Assembly (NCBI GenBank): GCA_020881915.1
Contig: JAJFPB010000014.1
Location: 186,001-250,000, forward strand
DNA length: 64,000 nucleotides
Reading direction: 5' to 3'
Origin: Paramyrothecium sp. XJ0827
Taxonomy: Eukaryota > Ascomycota > Sordariomycetes > Hypocreales > Stachybotryaceae
Position numbers and translations under genes: made by a program. Positions 40,530-52,966 of the stretch are shown piece after piece (the stretch's first letter is position 1; every line of letters starts with the position of its first letter). The notes beneath the pieces were generated by a model. It searched no databases, was not told the DNA's origin, and saw only the letters and a list, made by a program, of their open reading frames with translations.

Positions 40530-43199
40530 AAGAAGGATGAATGAAGTGTCATTACCTTGAGTGAAGACGGTGCGGTTCCTTCTCAGCATCAGTACAGGCG
40601 ATTACCGCACGCAAGGCTTAGGTCAACATCAAATCTTGCGAGAAACATTCCATCACTAGTATCCGAATCTTACCAAATAACTAGATCTGGGCGTCTCATC
40701 AATGTAAATATCGATACTCAGTCCGCATAACACGTGTACAGTAAATTCAGATACCGATTCAAATATTACTCTTCCCCGTGCTTGTATTCCATAGAAGAGT
40801 CGTTGGAGCCTACGAAGACTAGATAAAAGTTGATTCCTTTCTATTTCTGTACCTTCTTGTTGAGTAAGGTAGGTATGATAACGATGACTTTCGTCAGAAG
40901 TCGCAATAGGTAGACCAACACAGCCGTGTCCAAGCGCGGAGCGACAGTACGAGCCAGTCGAGTCTCAAGGCACAACGAGGTACGTGAAAACCTTCACACC
41001 CTGATAATACCGCAAAAACACAAGAGTCTTGGCCGGGTTTTCACGGCCTAGTGTCACAAACTGCCAGCTAGGATTCCAAAAGTGGCGCTACAGACGTTCG
41101 CTAATTGGGGTCAGTCGTTCGGTATTGCCATGGTCACAAACCCACCTATTGCATCCTACACCAATCATAGAATGATGCGGATCTAGTCGTCGGCTTTGCC
41201 GTGGTCATGTTATCAGGTCAAAGTCCCTGTACTCTTTTGCAGAAGTTTTCGTGTGCCATCATGCATGTAACCTTTGTATCTTGAGGGATTACATCACCGC
41301 GGCCACACCTTAAGTCATGCGGTGATCAAAACGAGTTTCAGCTGGGTACAATCAGGAACATTAACTCATACGCTGATGGCATTTTGCACCAAAGCAAATA
41401 CCATTGAAGACACTCGGCGGAAGGCACCAGAATACCTCGTACAACCGAGCTGGTGAACTACAAACTGCCAAGGAAATTCGTCCCCAGGATTCCAATAGTT
41501 CCCTGTTGAAATCAATGATGAACCCATGGTATCGACCTCGAGTGGCGAGGAGCTGTCCCACGCGTTAGTCGGGCACCACGGAGAAACGGTCATTATGTGC
41601 CAGCAGTGGATTCGTTGGGTGTGTTAATCCACATATGCATGTGTGCGAACAGTCCAGGCCTTGATGTGCGCCACTGGCTCCACTTACAGAAATCTTTGCC
41701 CAAGCAGACAGACATCGCCAACGATATTAACCTCGAGTCACAACACACAACGAGCAACTCGTAGGGTCATCGTCTATGAAAAGCAGGAAATTACCGCAAG
41801 AGCTCCTGAATGACTGCATTGACCGCCGTGGCCAGCATCCCTGATGATGGTTTCACGAAACCATAGGAACATCTGCCAAATTGGCCTAAGATCAACACTG
41901 CATCCACCTATTGTGATTGGGGTCGGTGTCCGAAGTGGTGGGGGCTTTAGGAGATTGCCTTCGGTCTTCGGTCTATCGGCAACAACGAGAACTGATGCCA
42001 CGTCTCGACTAGTACGATTGGGCACATTCTATCACGATGCTGTTTTTACTTTTATTTTTACGTCTGCGAGGCACAAAATGGACCTCTCTAGCTACCCCGG
42101 CGGTTCAAGGGGTCTTTGTCAAGACGTTGCGTTTATGATGCATCCTGTCTCTGACGACCCTGATTAAAGGCCCCCGGCACAGCCCGACCCTTGGCGAGCT
42201 GCAGCACGCTGCACAATATGCCGCAACAACGTGTGCTCTACCCATTCGAATATGCTAGTCCCTGTCCAATGTGTCTCCAATGTGTTATCGTTCTCGGCGT
42301 GACTCGCGCTAAGATCTGTGAACCACCTTTGCCCTGACCCCTGGTTTCCCCAAGACTCTAAAGATGCGGGGAAAAACTGGGCTCCATCTCTAATGGTCAG
42401 GACGGACAACTTCCCTAAACGGCATGAAATAGCTTCGTTCCGTCCTCTTGGCTTTAGGCAAGGCGCGGCCTCCCTGCCATGGGCTCAGGATTATTCAGCT
42501 CGCGAAAAAACACGACATCACGAGTTGCCTCGTCTTATAAGTTGCATATGGGTTCCGGCATCATGACGTCTTCGAAAAACCCGCCCGACAACCCATCTCG
42601 CTGGCTTGACAAGTTCTTGGTGCGCACACCCGGCCGACAAAGACGGCTCATTCTGGCAGTTCGACCGGGTACATGCGGTAGTTGTGGAGTGTGCTGCGAG
42701 TCCTAGCCTCGGCCAAATTCTTCATCTTCGGCCCTTTAAGCCAGGAAAGCAACACTCCTCCGTCATGGCAAGTTTCCAATTATTCTGAGGGCGAGAATAA
42801 TCGCATGGGGCGATTGGTGGATTCTGGCGGCTGCTCCCGGCGCCCGCAAAGGCTTGACTGCTCATGACCCCAGATCGGCCCGATGAAATGGATCTGGGGA
42901 GCATTAGACGCTGAGCTGAGAGGCTACGTTAGTTGACAGGTGCCGCTGCTGGTTTGGCATGCGTCCGACCTGGGGTAAGTATCGCATTGACGCCAGCGTA
43001 CATGTTTGCTCCACCGAGGCGCAGAAAGAATGACTTCTCCCCAGACCAGAGCGAAGAAACGCTGTGTAGGCCCGAGAAGGCACCGAGATGTTTTCATCAT
43101 GAGAAGACTTCGCCGGTCTATAAGAGAGGTTCACGTCTGCAGAAAATTTGGGTCATCATCGCCAGCATCTTCAATTTCGGACGCCTCAAACAACTCGCA
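40530..43199. other. Gene-poor region, about 2.7 kb
   Basis: No frame with domain likeness occurs; the longest (about 107 codons at 41844-42167) is unconvincing. Two loosely similar 20-25 bp stretches near 41115 and 41190 (GCCATGGTCACAA / GCCGTGGTCATG) are too weak to call a repeat. The right end is the AA13 promoter. Confidence 0.45.
43119..43124 (+). promoter_or_regulatory. TATA-like element of the AA13 gene
   Basis: TATAAG, 76-81 bp upstream of the AA13 start codon. Confidence 0.4.
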
Positions 43200-44374
43200 A
43201 TGAAGACTTCAACTGCTTTGTCCGCCTTGAGCCTCGTCTCACAGGCTCTTGGCCATGGCTATATGGTTGTGCCTGCTAGTCGAACCCGCCTGGGCGCAGA
43301 GGTGAGCAAAGCCAGATGCAAAGCCAAAGAAACTCAACTAACGAAAAATCCTCTTAGGCAAAGTTGGACTCATGCCCTGAGTGCACCATCCTCGAGCCAG
43401 TCTCAGCTTGGCCCGACCTTGACGTTGCACAAGTCGGTCGAAGCGGCCCCTGTGGCTTCAATGCTCGCGTAAACATTGACTATAACCGACCGTCCAACAC
43501 TTGGGGTCAGCGACCTGTCGCCACTTATACCCCTGGTCAAACTGTCGATGTCCAGTGGTGCGTCGACAACAACGGCGACCACGGTGGCATGTTCAGCTGG
43601 CGTATCTGTCAAAACCAGGCCATCGTTGACAAGCTGCTGGACCCCAACTACACACCAACCGCAGCTGAGAAGCAAGCCGCTGAGGATTGTTTCGAGGCTG
43701 GTCTGCTCAAGTGCACCGACGTCTCCGGCCAGTCGTGCGGATATAGCCCTGATTGCTCTGCAGGGCAGGCTTGCTACCGTAATGACTGGTTCACTTGCAA
43801 TGCCTTCCAGGCTGGTAGCAGGCGCGGATGTCAAGGCGTTGACGGCGGAGCTCTTGGTTCCTGCTACACCTCCATTGCGGGAGGCTACACGGTGACCAAG
43901 AAGGTGAAGATCCCCAACTACGTGTCTAACCACACGTTGATCTCGCTGCGCTGGAACTCGTTCCAAACTGGCCAAGTCTACTTGACTTGTGCCGACATTG
44001 CCATTGCAGGCAGCGGTGGCAGCAACCCGCCCACGAACCCTCCCACCACTTGCGCTTCTGGACAGAATGTCAAAGTCACATTCAACCAGCAGGTTAAAAC
44101 CAACTACGGTGAATCAATCAAGCTGGTTGGCTCGGCTGCCTCTCTCGGAAGCTGGGACGCCAGCAAGGCCCTGTCGCTGTCCGCTGCCCAATACACGACC
44201 GCTAAGCCCTTGTGGACTCTCACAACCGAATTCGCTCCAAACACACAGTTCGCGTACAAATTTATCAAGGTATCCTCCACCGGAGCTGTCACATGGGAAA
44301 GCGACCCTAACAGGTCCTACAACGTCCCCTCGGACTGCTCAAAGGGCTACACACTTGAATCTTCTTGGAAGTAG
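43200..44374 (+). CDS. AA13 starch-active LPMO with C-terminal CBM20, 372 aa
   Basis: Secreted copper monooxygenase that oxidises starch. Exons are 43200-43301 and 43358-44374. Signal peptide residues are 1-18 ([11 protein letters not shown]), so the mature protein starts with the copper His in [18 protein letters not shown]13 hallmarks follow: [50 protein letters not shown] and [21 protein letters not shown]. The last two fit the second copper His and the axial Tyr. Many paired Cys are present. A short [12 protein letters not shown] linker at about 265 leads to a starch-binding CBM20 (residues 275-372), with [17 protein letters not shown] and [13 protein letters not shown]. It is complete and typical in length. 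Confidence 0.95.
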
Positions 44375-44862
44375 AATGCATCATGGGCATGGGGATGATG
44401 CGAGACAATGGTTGCAGTCGTATGGTTTCTTCTTGAATCTCCTTAAACTTTCTGTAGCTTCATAGTGAACGATTAATGCCGATGTTATTTGCGTTTCTTG
44501 CATGAGATCAACATTTGACTTGCCTTCCCGGTACTCCAGCCACCCCTTCGGACTCTCTCGGCCCAACTCTTGGTAGGAAGTCATGAAAAGAGGCTCCATT
44601 TCGGGGTGTAAGTCTATGCTTACAGCGAAAGTGGCTTTTCAGACAATCCCCGCTTAGTCGGGCTTATGCTTCTTACAAATTAGGAGATTCCGCATGATTA
44701 ATGACATAAGACTGCATTGATGTGTGTCACATCGCTCGTTTGGGCGAGCACCGAACCGAAAGGTTTGACGGAACTAGTATCCTTGGTGAATTTGAATGTG
44801 ATCCGTCATGAGCTCATTCAACTTTGTATCCACGCAGTAATGGCGTAAACTATTACCAAGCC
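44375..44862. other. Convergent 3' flank between AA13 and MFS genes
   Basis: 488 bp, AT-rich, nothing recognised. Confidence 0.5.
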
Positions 44863-46565
44863 TTAGTGGCTATATATGTCACCTGCATACTTGCTTTTTC
44901 GTGCCAGAGCCTCCCCATATCTAATAAACACAAATGGAATAACACCCATCAACAACGCCGCGAAACCCAGAAGAGATGGTGCCCAGTGAATGCCAAGTTC
45001 CTCGTACATAGACCCAGCAGCAAGGGGCAAGAGGACAGCGCCCAATGAGCGTGTGCAACTTGCGGCTGCTTGAGCCGAAGCCGAGTGTTGGCGGAAAACG
45101 TCCGTTATGTAGTTTGTCATGCCCATGAACAGGAGTTGAAAGCCGATTCCCATGAAGATACCATTCAACGATACCACAGCGAAGTGAACGTGATTTTGGG
45201 GAGTCCACCCCAACCAGAAGAGTGAAATTACCATGCTACACGATTTAGTTATCGTAGGGAGCGGAACGGAGCAAAATACTCACCATGGCGAGGCAAGGCA
45301 TGCAACAGGCAATCGCCGATAAATTTCCCGCTGCGCCCACTGCTTTCCAGCTTTGGCCGCTCGATCATACCATGCGTTGAAAGAGTAAAAAACAGGCAAA
45401 GCTAGCATAGTCCCCAGAAGTACTAGTGAGAAGAGTGTGAGGGTTAGTAAATTCGGGGAGGGCCGCGGATTTGAGACTCACATGGCAAATACGCTAAAGC
45501 GGCTGTCCCCGGGTCCAGATCGTAAAAGCCTGATGAGACTCTATAAGTCTTGCGTATTTATCAAGACCACCACCCGCTACTTACCTTGGAACACTAGAGG
45601 ATAAGCTTGGAACATGAGGTAGAAAACCGAATACGCGAGGGCAAGATACATGGAGGTTGCCAGCAGTATCGGCTCCGTGATTGTCAGCACGAACGGTCGG
45701 AGGAAGATCTTCTGCGGATCGAATGGATGTATGTTAACCAAGTCCTGCGTCTCATCGACCACTAAGCCCTTTCTCTGCTTGCGAATCTGTTTATTGCGAA
45801 GCACTGGTTCAAAAGTCTCTGGCAAAGTTAGGACTAACGGGAGACCGGCTCCAGCAATCATTCCGGCTACCAAGAATGGCCATCTCCATGATATCTGTGA
45901 CGAATAGGCGGAGACAAGGGGTGCAGTGGAGGGCCCTATGGAAGTGATGGTCATATAAAGAGCCATTGCAAAACCTCTCTGCGATGGGTCGTCAAAGATG
46001 TCCGAGTATAATCCGCTAATGACGGTAGTCGGCGCTGCGGCGTTGATGCCGCATAGAAGCCTGAAAACAAGAAGGGCAGAATAGTTCGGAGCTCCTGAAC
46101 AAGCTAGCATAAATACTAGATATCCGAGAAAAGTCCCAATCAGCACAGGCCGTCGGCCAATGTACTCGCTGAGAGGACCGAAGAGGAGCGGGCCTATCAC
46201 ATAGCCGACCATGTACAATGAGTTGAGTAAGATAAGTTGTAGCCGACTCGATACCTGAAAATTTGCCGCGATGGCTTCCAATGCTCCCGAGGGCATTGTG
46301 GATCCAAAGTTGCCGTTGAAAGTACAGGTGAAACCTGCTATGACAATATGAATTTTTCGATACTATCTTCAAAGTTAGCATGAATTTCCTTTGGCCATTC
46401 TTGTGAGTAGAAGAGATGTCTGACCATTGAGAATTTGGCAGGCCCCTTGCTCGCCTCGACATTTGGGGTATCCTTTTCATCCTCACTTCTCAACACTGCC
46501 CCAAGCTCGTCTGTGGACGAAAGTGCAGAAGGCGTTTGTTGGGTCCCCCCATCATTGTGTGCCAT
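44863..46565 (-). CDS. MFS drug:H+ antiporter (DHA1-type) transporter, 492 aa, 5 exons
   Basis: Plasma-membrane major facilitator of the DHA1/polyamine-drug group. Exons in gene order are 46565-46425, 46362-45585, 45529-45482, 45422-45284 and 45235-44863 (1479 nt); phases fit. Exon 1 is a hydrophilic cytosolic N terminus. Then come twelve expected helices: IHIVIAGFTCTFNGNFGSTM, LYMVGYVIGPLLFGPLSEYIGRR (G-x-x-x-D/E-R-x-G-R-R type motif in loop 2-3) and LVFRLLCGINAAAPTTVISG. Next is motif C-like GPSTAPLVSAYSSQISWRWPF. The second half has MVISLFWLGWTPQNHVHF and SLLGFAALLMGVIPFVFIRYG. The first donor is GTCAGA, unusual, but it is the only one that joins the frames. It lies divergent to a Zn2Cys6 regulator 370 bp away. 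Confidence 0.88.
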
Positions 46566-46935
46566 GCTTAGCGGGTGCCTGGAGAAATCTCCAAGAGGAC
46601 TTCAAAGAAATGTGTCGTATCGTAAAGATATGCAAAAAAGGTTCTTCGATGGAGAAAGGACAAGAAAATGAAATCGGTTCGGGGTGTACCCAAACTTATA
46701 CGCCATTCATTCGTGTCGAATGTTACAAATTATCGTCTAGCCCTCCAGCGAGCTCTCAGCAGAAAGCTCCGTGATTGGTCAGAATTTCCACAGGTGGACA
46801 TCAGCACTTCGATGCAGTAGGGTAGGCATCTTTTCATTGGCTGAATCTTCCGAACTTCCTCAACTTCCAAAGCAGACGTTGCACATCTCCCCTGTTCAAG
46901 ACCTTGGGACACACAGATCTGACTCCACAAAGAAC
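46566..46935. promoter_or_regulatory. Divergent promoter between MFS transporter and Zn2Cys6 regulator
   Basis: 370 bp shared upstream region. It contains CGGTTCGG around 46675-46682 (two CGG triplets), an inverted GGGT/ACCC pair at 46682-46691 and a CCAAT box on the minus strand near 46773. CGG triplets are what Zn2Cys6 proteins bind, so autoregulation or pair regulation is possible. Confidence 0.4.
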
Positions 46936-49100
46936 ATGGAAAGTGACAACGCGCAAGTGGGAAGGGCGCAAGACGCAGCATCAAGAGTTACGCAAACGAA
47001 AAAAAGAACTAGTAAGCTATTCATGGGCAGAGGGCGCGCGATCACTGGCTTGCTCACCGTATGATCGCAGACAGCCGGGCATGTAGCAATTGCCACAAGC
47101 GCAAGATCCGCTGCGACATATCTGGACAAGTTCCATGCTCCAACTGTGTTGTGAATGGTGAAGCCGAGTGTCGGATGTTCCAAAGAAAGAAGGAGAGATT
47201 GTCGGCTTTGCGATTACGGCCGAGGCGAGAAACCCTGAGGGCCCGAGGGTCATCTCGAGGAAACCCAGAGAACATACCTATACAGGATGGCGAGACCGAG
47301 AATCATGACCGTGGTAATCTTGCAGACCTGTTTGATCGTGAGGAGGTGAGGAGCAGCACGATTGATCATCGAGCCCGCATGTGCTTCATCGGTACAGAAA
47401 TTTCCAACTTCAATTATCTTGTGAGGCAGAGCTCGTTGCCCTCCACTACCAATGCCAGCTTCCATGTTGGGAACAGACAATTTCATCAAAGGCATACGGC
47501 TCATGATCTTGATCGTGTTCCTCAGGAAGCTCTTGAGCTGCCGGATAAGAGCCTTGCAGATCGGCTGATTCAAGCCTATTTTGAGCATGTCAATCGTGGA
47601 TGGCCTATTGTTGACGAGGAGGATTTCATGTTGCGATACCACGGCAAAGACCCTCAAATCCCCCTTTCGATCGCTCTCCTCAACGCGGTCTTTCAAGTCG
47701 GGGCGTTTGTCCTTGCAGCAAATGACAAGAGCATGAAGTCATTACAGTCGGTCTTCTTTCGCAGAACGAAGATCCTAGTCGATCATCGATATGAACAGGA
47801 TCGAACGATCTATGTTCAGATCGCTCTGCTCATGACGTGGCACTCTGATGGCCTCGAGGAAGTCGTCGCGAATGCATGGCATTGGATCGGAGTTGCGACA
47901 CGCACGGCCCTCGGATTAGGAATGCATCGGGACGTGACCCAATCCAAAATGCTCCCGGTATATAAACGAACCTGGGTAAGGCTGTGGTGGGTCTTGTTCC
48001 AGTTTGATACAATCAGCTCGGCGTCCTACGGAAAGCCGCAGGCACTGTAAGAGGTGCAAGGTGGCCAACTTCAGTTTACACGATATTGACCAATTTGCAG
48101 AAACATCCAAGATTCCGATGTATCGGAGCTCGAGCCTTGCCATTTCGAGGGTATCCCTTTTGCCGAAGCAGATTTTGTTATCCACCATTCCCGGTTATGT
48201 GTGATTATCTCGCGGACGATGCGAGACCGGTGGGCATTGCGGTCCTCTGCCAGCGATAGGATCCAAGCGTCAAAGAGGTCCGACGAGCTCCTTGCGGAGT
48301 TCATGATGCAGTTGCCTCCAGGCCTCCAAGCCACCACGCAAGTATTGGATATCTGGCAAGCCACTCTTAATCTGACCTATAACAACTTTGTCATCCTGCT
48401 TCACCGCGCACCACCCAAAACCACTCTGCGTGACGAGGCAGCAGAAGCTTGTAGCGACGCCAAGGTCTGTGGAGAAGCCAACTTCATGGTTACTTCGATC
48501 TTCGAGACCCTCCTTAGCAAAGGTTTACTTCACAAACTCTGGATCTATGCAAGCCACGCCTTGTTCACCGCTCTCATCCATGTCGCGAACGAGTCTGCGT
48601 CTTCCAACCCAATCATGGTCGCCAAGTTCCACAAGGTGTTCGACACACTCATCGCTGCGCTCCGAGAACTTGCCAAGCATTGGTGGTTTGCGCAAGGGCT
48701 ACTGCAGTTATTTGAGCAACGTTCTCGTAAAATTAAAGAGCAGATACGAAGCCAAAGAAATAGAGACCACGCTGAAAACGAGCGCCAGAGACCTGCGGGC
48801 TTCTCCCCTGAGTCAACGAGTACTGCTCGTGGCAATATCATCGTTCGCAGTGACGATTCAAGCAGTAATCGTCCGCTCGCGACCACGGGTAACGAAGTTG
48901 ACTTATCCACCAATGCAACCACAGTCCAGGGAGGCCTACAAAGCGAAATTGTCGACCATGATCTTGGACCTACTGGCGGGAATATCGACCTTTTCGACCC
49001 TGATACAAACATGATGTTTGACGACTTGATATTTGAGGATTTACGTTTTCTAAACTCAACATCCTTCGACTTCTTCCTCGAAGAAATGAATATGGAATGA
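46936..49100 (+). CDS. Zn2Cys6 fungal-specific transcription factor next to an MFS transporter, 683 aa
   Basis: Nuclear regulator. My model has exons 46936-47011, 47071-48046 and 48101-49100 (2052 nt). The first exon supplies a basic lead-in (RVTQTKKRT) and splices directly into the cluster SRACSNCHKRKIRCD. The spacing is CX2CX6CX7CX2CX7C. The in-frame ATG at 47061 is an alternative start that would drop the lead-in. The middle domain has RLIQAYFEHVNRGWPIVDEE (residue about 170), WHWIGVATRTALGLGMHRD and RTWVRLWWVLFQFDTISSASYGKP. These are classic fungal_trans motifs. A Ser/Asn-rich and acidic C terminus may activate transcription. It is divergent from the transporter gene, so regulation of that transporter is a reasonable inference. 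Confidence 0.9.
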
Positions 49101-49315
49101 CGGAGAAATCGAGGGAGCAAATAGCAGCACATCATTTCGATTGAAAACATTCCGTCATAGAACAACGTAGCAAGTTCGTTTCTCGCCTTCATCTATATGG
49201 CAAACTCCACTGCTTTGAGGCTCCTAACAAAACCCCTTCCCTTTCCGTTACATAAACCCATACGACACAAACACAATGCTAAAGAAGCAACGATTTTAAT
49301 ACCTTTGTGAATAAT

Positions 49316-51133
49316 TCATGGCTGGCTTTTGCCCGGCTTGTTACCATCCGCGAGATCACTCGTGCTGTGGCCAACCTTCATCTCCTCCCGCCAGGTCTGT
49401 CGCTCTTGTGTCGAGACGCCCGGTCCCTTGTAAACACTCCCGTATAATCCATTGGCCCAGCTAGCTCCGTTTTTGGCTGCCTGCGTTCTAGGTGCTTTCT
49501 GGCCCTTGGTAAACTTGCGACGATACCATTTGCCGTACGCGACCAAGTAGTACAACCGGAAACAGAGGAAAGCAAATTTGTCATTCTCCAAGTCTTCGGG
49601 GTAGTCGGCTCCCAAATCAACGGCAGCGGCCAGGCCGGACATGATTGCCACCTCATGCGCATTGACGAGAGTCCAGGCTCCGCCGAAGCGCACGTGGTTG
49701 CGCGCCTGAAGAAACATCATCCAGGGCACGACAAAGAGATAATGTGTGTACTTGTGGCAGAGCTGGTGCCACCAATCCTTGCGGATGATCTTGTCTTCGC
49801 GGATCTCGTGATCTGACCAGAGCGGACTGTCACGGTCATTGTTGAGGAAAATGGTTTGGAACACATGCTGCTCAAATGGTACCTTCTCTGGGAACTGAGA
49901 TTGGTAGTTGGTCGTGTCAAAGCACATTTCGAGCTTTTCCATGTCATCCGGATACATCTTGATGTAGTACATGGGACGGAAACTCTTGGAACCCATTTCA
50001 AGCCTCGATGATTGGTCCACGCCGTTTGCCTTGGAGATTGCGAGGTCTTCGCGGTAGAAGTTCTCGTAGTGTTTCATCATGTACTCGGAATCATTGTGCG
50101 TAATGGTGATGTCGTCGCTAAACGTTGCGGAGCCCAACACCTTCTTCTCTCTCCAAGATGCTGTCTTTCCGAGCGCCTTCTTGGCCGTATCTGCCAGGGT
50201 GCAAAGAATGAGCTCATCAAACATTTCCTCTTTGGGGGGGATGTCTTGATCAGCCGCGACAGGGTTGTGTCCGTCAGGCTGTGGTCTGCGCGATCTGAGC
50301 GTCACTACAACGCCGCGCTTATTGCGTTGCACTACCTCGACCAACTCGGTTGAGAGGCGGACAGTGACTCCTCGAGAGATCAAATCTTCCTTCCACGTCG
50401 TGTAGAAGTCCGAAAATTTTGGGAAGACAACCATGGGGGGCTGGTTGTCTACAACGGTATTCTTGTTGGTTGGGTACCACATTCCGTACGTGGGAGACGT
50501 GCAAAGTCGCTCTAACATGATGGCAGGGACCTGTGGGGTCGCATTGCCCGTTCCCAAGAAAAGAGCCGTCATAGGTAAGGCGATGGTGTTTGTAAATTCT
50601 TCGGAGAACAGGAAGAGCTTCAGCACCAGTTTGAGTGGCATGAGTGCAAAGAACACCTCGAACCAGCGCATGAACTTCAACAAGACGTTGAACCGCCTGA
50701 CTTCGTTCTGGTGGCGCTCCAGGAGCTTGGTGGGGAACACATTTGTCCAAAAGGTCTCGTCTTTTCCGAACGAAACATGGAGGTTCACGGGGTCGGCGTG
50801 ATAACCTTGGCGGTGGAACATGGTGAAGGTATGATGAAAAATGTAGGAGCCGCCCTGGACGCCCTGGTTACACCACGAGGCTCCGTAGCGCTCCTTTTCG
50901 AGAGGGATGGAGAAAGCCTGGCCGCCGCAGTAGTCGACGGCATCGATCAGCGTCACGTCAAACTTGTCAGGATGCTGCGACAGGTGGTGCGCTGCCGACA
51001 TGCTGTAGATTGTATGTTAGTCAAGAGTCTATGAGGGACACACTTTCAACCGAACGTACCCAGCAGCGCCAGCTCCTACAATCAAGACGCGCTTGCGTCC
51101 GGCATCAGACTGCCGAGTCCCGTTTGATGCCAT
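49316..51133 (-). CDS. FAD-dependent amine oxidase-like oxidoreductase, 586 aa, 2 exons
   Basis: A flavoprotein of the NAD(P)-binding/amine oxidase-like superfamily. Exons in gene order are 51133-51060 and 51002-49316. The dinucleotide motif VLIVGAGAAGMSAAHHL crosses the splice junction, with the FAD ribose acid in VTLIDAVDYCGGQAFS. Downstream VNLHVSFGKDETFWTN and MVVFPKFSDFYTTWKEDLISRGV fit the second FAD segment, where a helper strand precedes VTVRLSTELVEVVQRN. GAWTLVNAHEVAIMSGLAAAVDLG near residue 470 is the typical C-terminal FAD-contact helix. LKLVLKLFLFSEEF and YLFVVPWMMFLQA are hydrophobic and may touch a membrane. The substrate is unknown. Confidence 0.82.
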
Positions 51134-51639
51134 GTCGATCTACGTTCACAGTACAGAGCTATGCTGCGTGGTTGGAAAGAAGAGTGAGGGAGTCGAAAGG
51201 GCTCTGGAAATTATGGAGCGAAATCTCCATTTACATGTCACATTAGCTTGGGGTCCAGGGCAGTCCGACTGGCTGGTTGATGACGGTTAGATCGGATCGG
51301 GACTGCGTCATCGAACGATGCGCGCTAATCTACGATCGACAGGCCGCATGTGTTTTAGCAGCATCAGCAACCAGATCTGGGGTCCAGGCGATCTGTGCCG
51401 CATTTGACTTTGGTACATGTCGTAAAATTGATTGTGCCAGTGGCTTCAACGACGGAAAATCGTGACTTTGTAACCAGGAAACCTGGCATAGCATGTATTT
51501 ATGTTACAGAGAACAGAGCCAGCTCCGGCCTCAATTGTACAGCATTATTCTGCTTGCCTCTTCTATGGACAGTTGATGAGACCAGCTCTGCACAGTTGTG
51601 CCATTCCCCGACCACAGCCCCGAACTGGTCGCCCGATCA
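51134..51639. other. Intergenic between Egh16-like gene and FAD oxidoreductase gene
   Basis: 506 bp. It holds the FAD gene promoter and the 3' flank of the Egh16-like gene. Nothing else is recognised. Confidence 0.45.
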
Positions 51640-52530
51640 TTAGCCCTGGAAGCTGCGAGCAGTCTTCGTCTTCTTTGCCGACTTGCTGTCAGCACCCGCG
51701 GCAGGGGTGGCAGCAGCATCAGCAGGGGCAGCAGCTCCTCCGGCCATCTGGACGGCAATGACACCGCCGAAGGGACCAGCATTGTTGCTGTTGGCAATCT
51801 TGACCAGGCAGACGTTGGACTGGCCAGACATCTCGCCGGTGCAAGTGGTTCCATCGGGGACGGCGAACTCCATGGGCTGTTGAGCACGTCAGTACATGGT
51901 CGGTATTATCAAGAAGCGGCACGGATAAGACTCACGTAATCCTCGTTGACGTTGGTTGCACGCTTGGTGATCATGTTCAGAGCACGAGAGAGCAGACCGC
52001 GAGGGCTGTTCAGGCCCTGGGTAGCCTTGATCTTACCACCCTCACCAGGCACTTGGGTGACAGTCTTGAGCATGACACCCTGGGAGAAAGCACCAGTTCC
52101 AGTAGGGTCCAGAACAGCCTGGATGGGACCGGCACCATCAGTGGTCACGATGTGGTAGGTACCCGAAATCTTACCACCAGTCGAAGAGATCTGGGGCAGA
52201 GTCGAGCCCGACATATCCATGGCTGCCGACATGCCAGAGAGAGTATTCTTTCCACCACCGTTTGTCTTGCCAAGACCGTCGGTCATGATGTTCGTGCTGC
52301 CGAAGACAGTGGTGTCGGGCTCGGTCACCCTGTTGCGGCCAGGTCCAGGAACGACACCGCCCATGATACCCAGGGCAGTACCGTTGCCACCAGCATCACC
52401 AGTCTGTGGCCCATTAGCTCTAGTAACATGATGATGATTATCAGGCGGTACTTACCACAACTGCAATCTTTCCGTGAGCGGAAACAAGGGGAGAGGCTGC
52501 CAGCGCCAGAAGGAGAACTCGAGAGAACAT
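51640..52530 (-). CDS. Gas1/Mas3/Egh16-type secreted surface protein (DUF3129), 259 aa
   Basis: Member of the Egh16/Gas1 family of extracellular proteins, first described as expressed in appressoria of plant pathogens (Blumeria, Magnaporthe); biochemical function is unknown. Exons in gene order are 52530-52456, 52403-51936 and 51876-51640 (780 nt). Signal peptide LLLALAASPLVSA is followed directly by HGKIAVV and TGDAGGNGTALGIMGGVVPG, the family hallmark. ATQGLNSPRGLLSRALNMITKR ends in a dibasic site. Three mature Cys fall in TTCTGEM and SNVCLVK. The C-terminal 40 residues are Ala/Lys-rich. The mature N-terminal His recalls copper-binding secreted proteins, but no second site is established. 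Confidence 0.88.
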
Positions 52531-52784
52531 TTTGAAGTTGTTAGGAGGAAAGTTGGGGTTCGTAAAGAAGAAGAGTATAAAAGCCGAAAGTAAAAAAATG
52601 CCACGAGTCAATCGCGGTGAGAAGAAGGTAACGTGGTAAAGAGAATTAAACTGAGAAGATGCTGATGAACAAAATCCATTTCTGGGAGATTTGGGTGTTC
52701 ATTTAAATCTTTTCGGCAACCACCAATTCTCTGCTTAACTCGCGAGGCTCTTGCGAACCCTTCGCGAAGCACAAGCACAATTCG

Positions 52785-52836
52785 GCCGAGTTGCCGTAGG
52801 GTCCTCCGTGGAGTTTCAATACCAGCCGAGTTGCCG
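52785..52836. repeat. 12-bp direct repeats (GCCGAGTTGCCG), 40 bp apart
   Basis: Identical copies at 52785-52796 and 52825-52836, about 255-305 bp upstream of the Egh16-like start codon. Possibly a regulator site. Confidence 0.5.
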
Positions 52837-52955
52837 AACCCTCGGATGGGGCCCAGCGAATGGCGGTGGTTGAGCGCCATGGCTATTGTGCCTAACGTCG
52901 CACTACGCAGACGCTAGACCGACAACATACCGCAGGTCGCGGGCAGCTCCAGACG

Positions 52956-52966
52956 CCCCCCCCCCC
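52956..52966 (+). repeat. C11 homopolymer
   Basis: Eleven consecutive C. Prone to length variation and sequencing error. Confidence 0.9.

Noticed and set aside
41100..41215. Possible imperfect repeat (GCCATGGTCACAA / GCCGTGGTCATG)
   Set aside because: Too short and divergent to tell from chance.
43403..43975. 190-codon minus-strand frame
   Set aside because: Antisense of AA13, whose protein is unambiguous.
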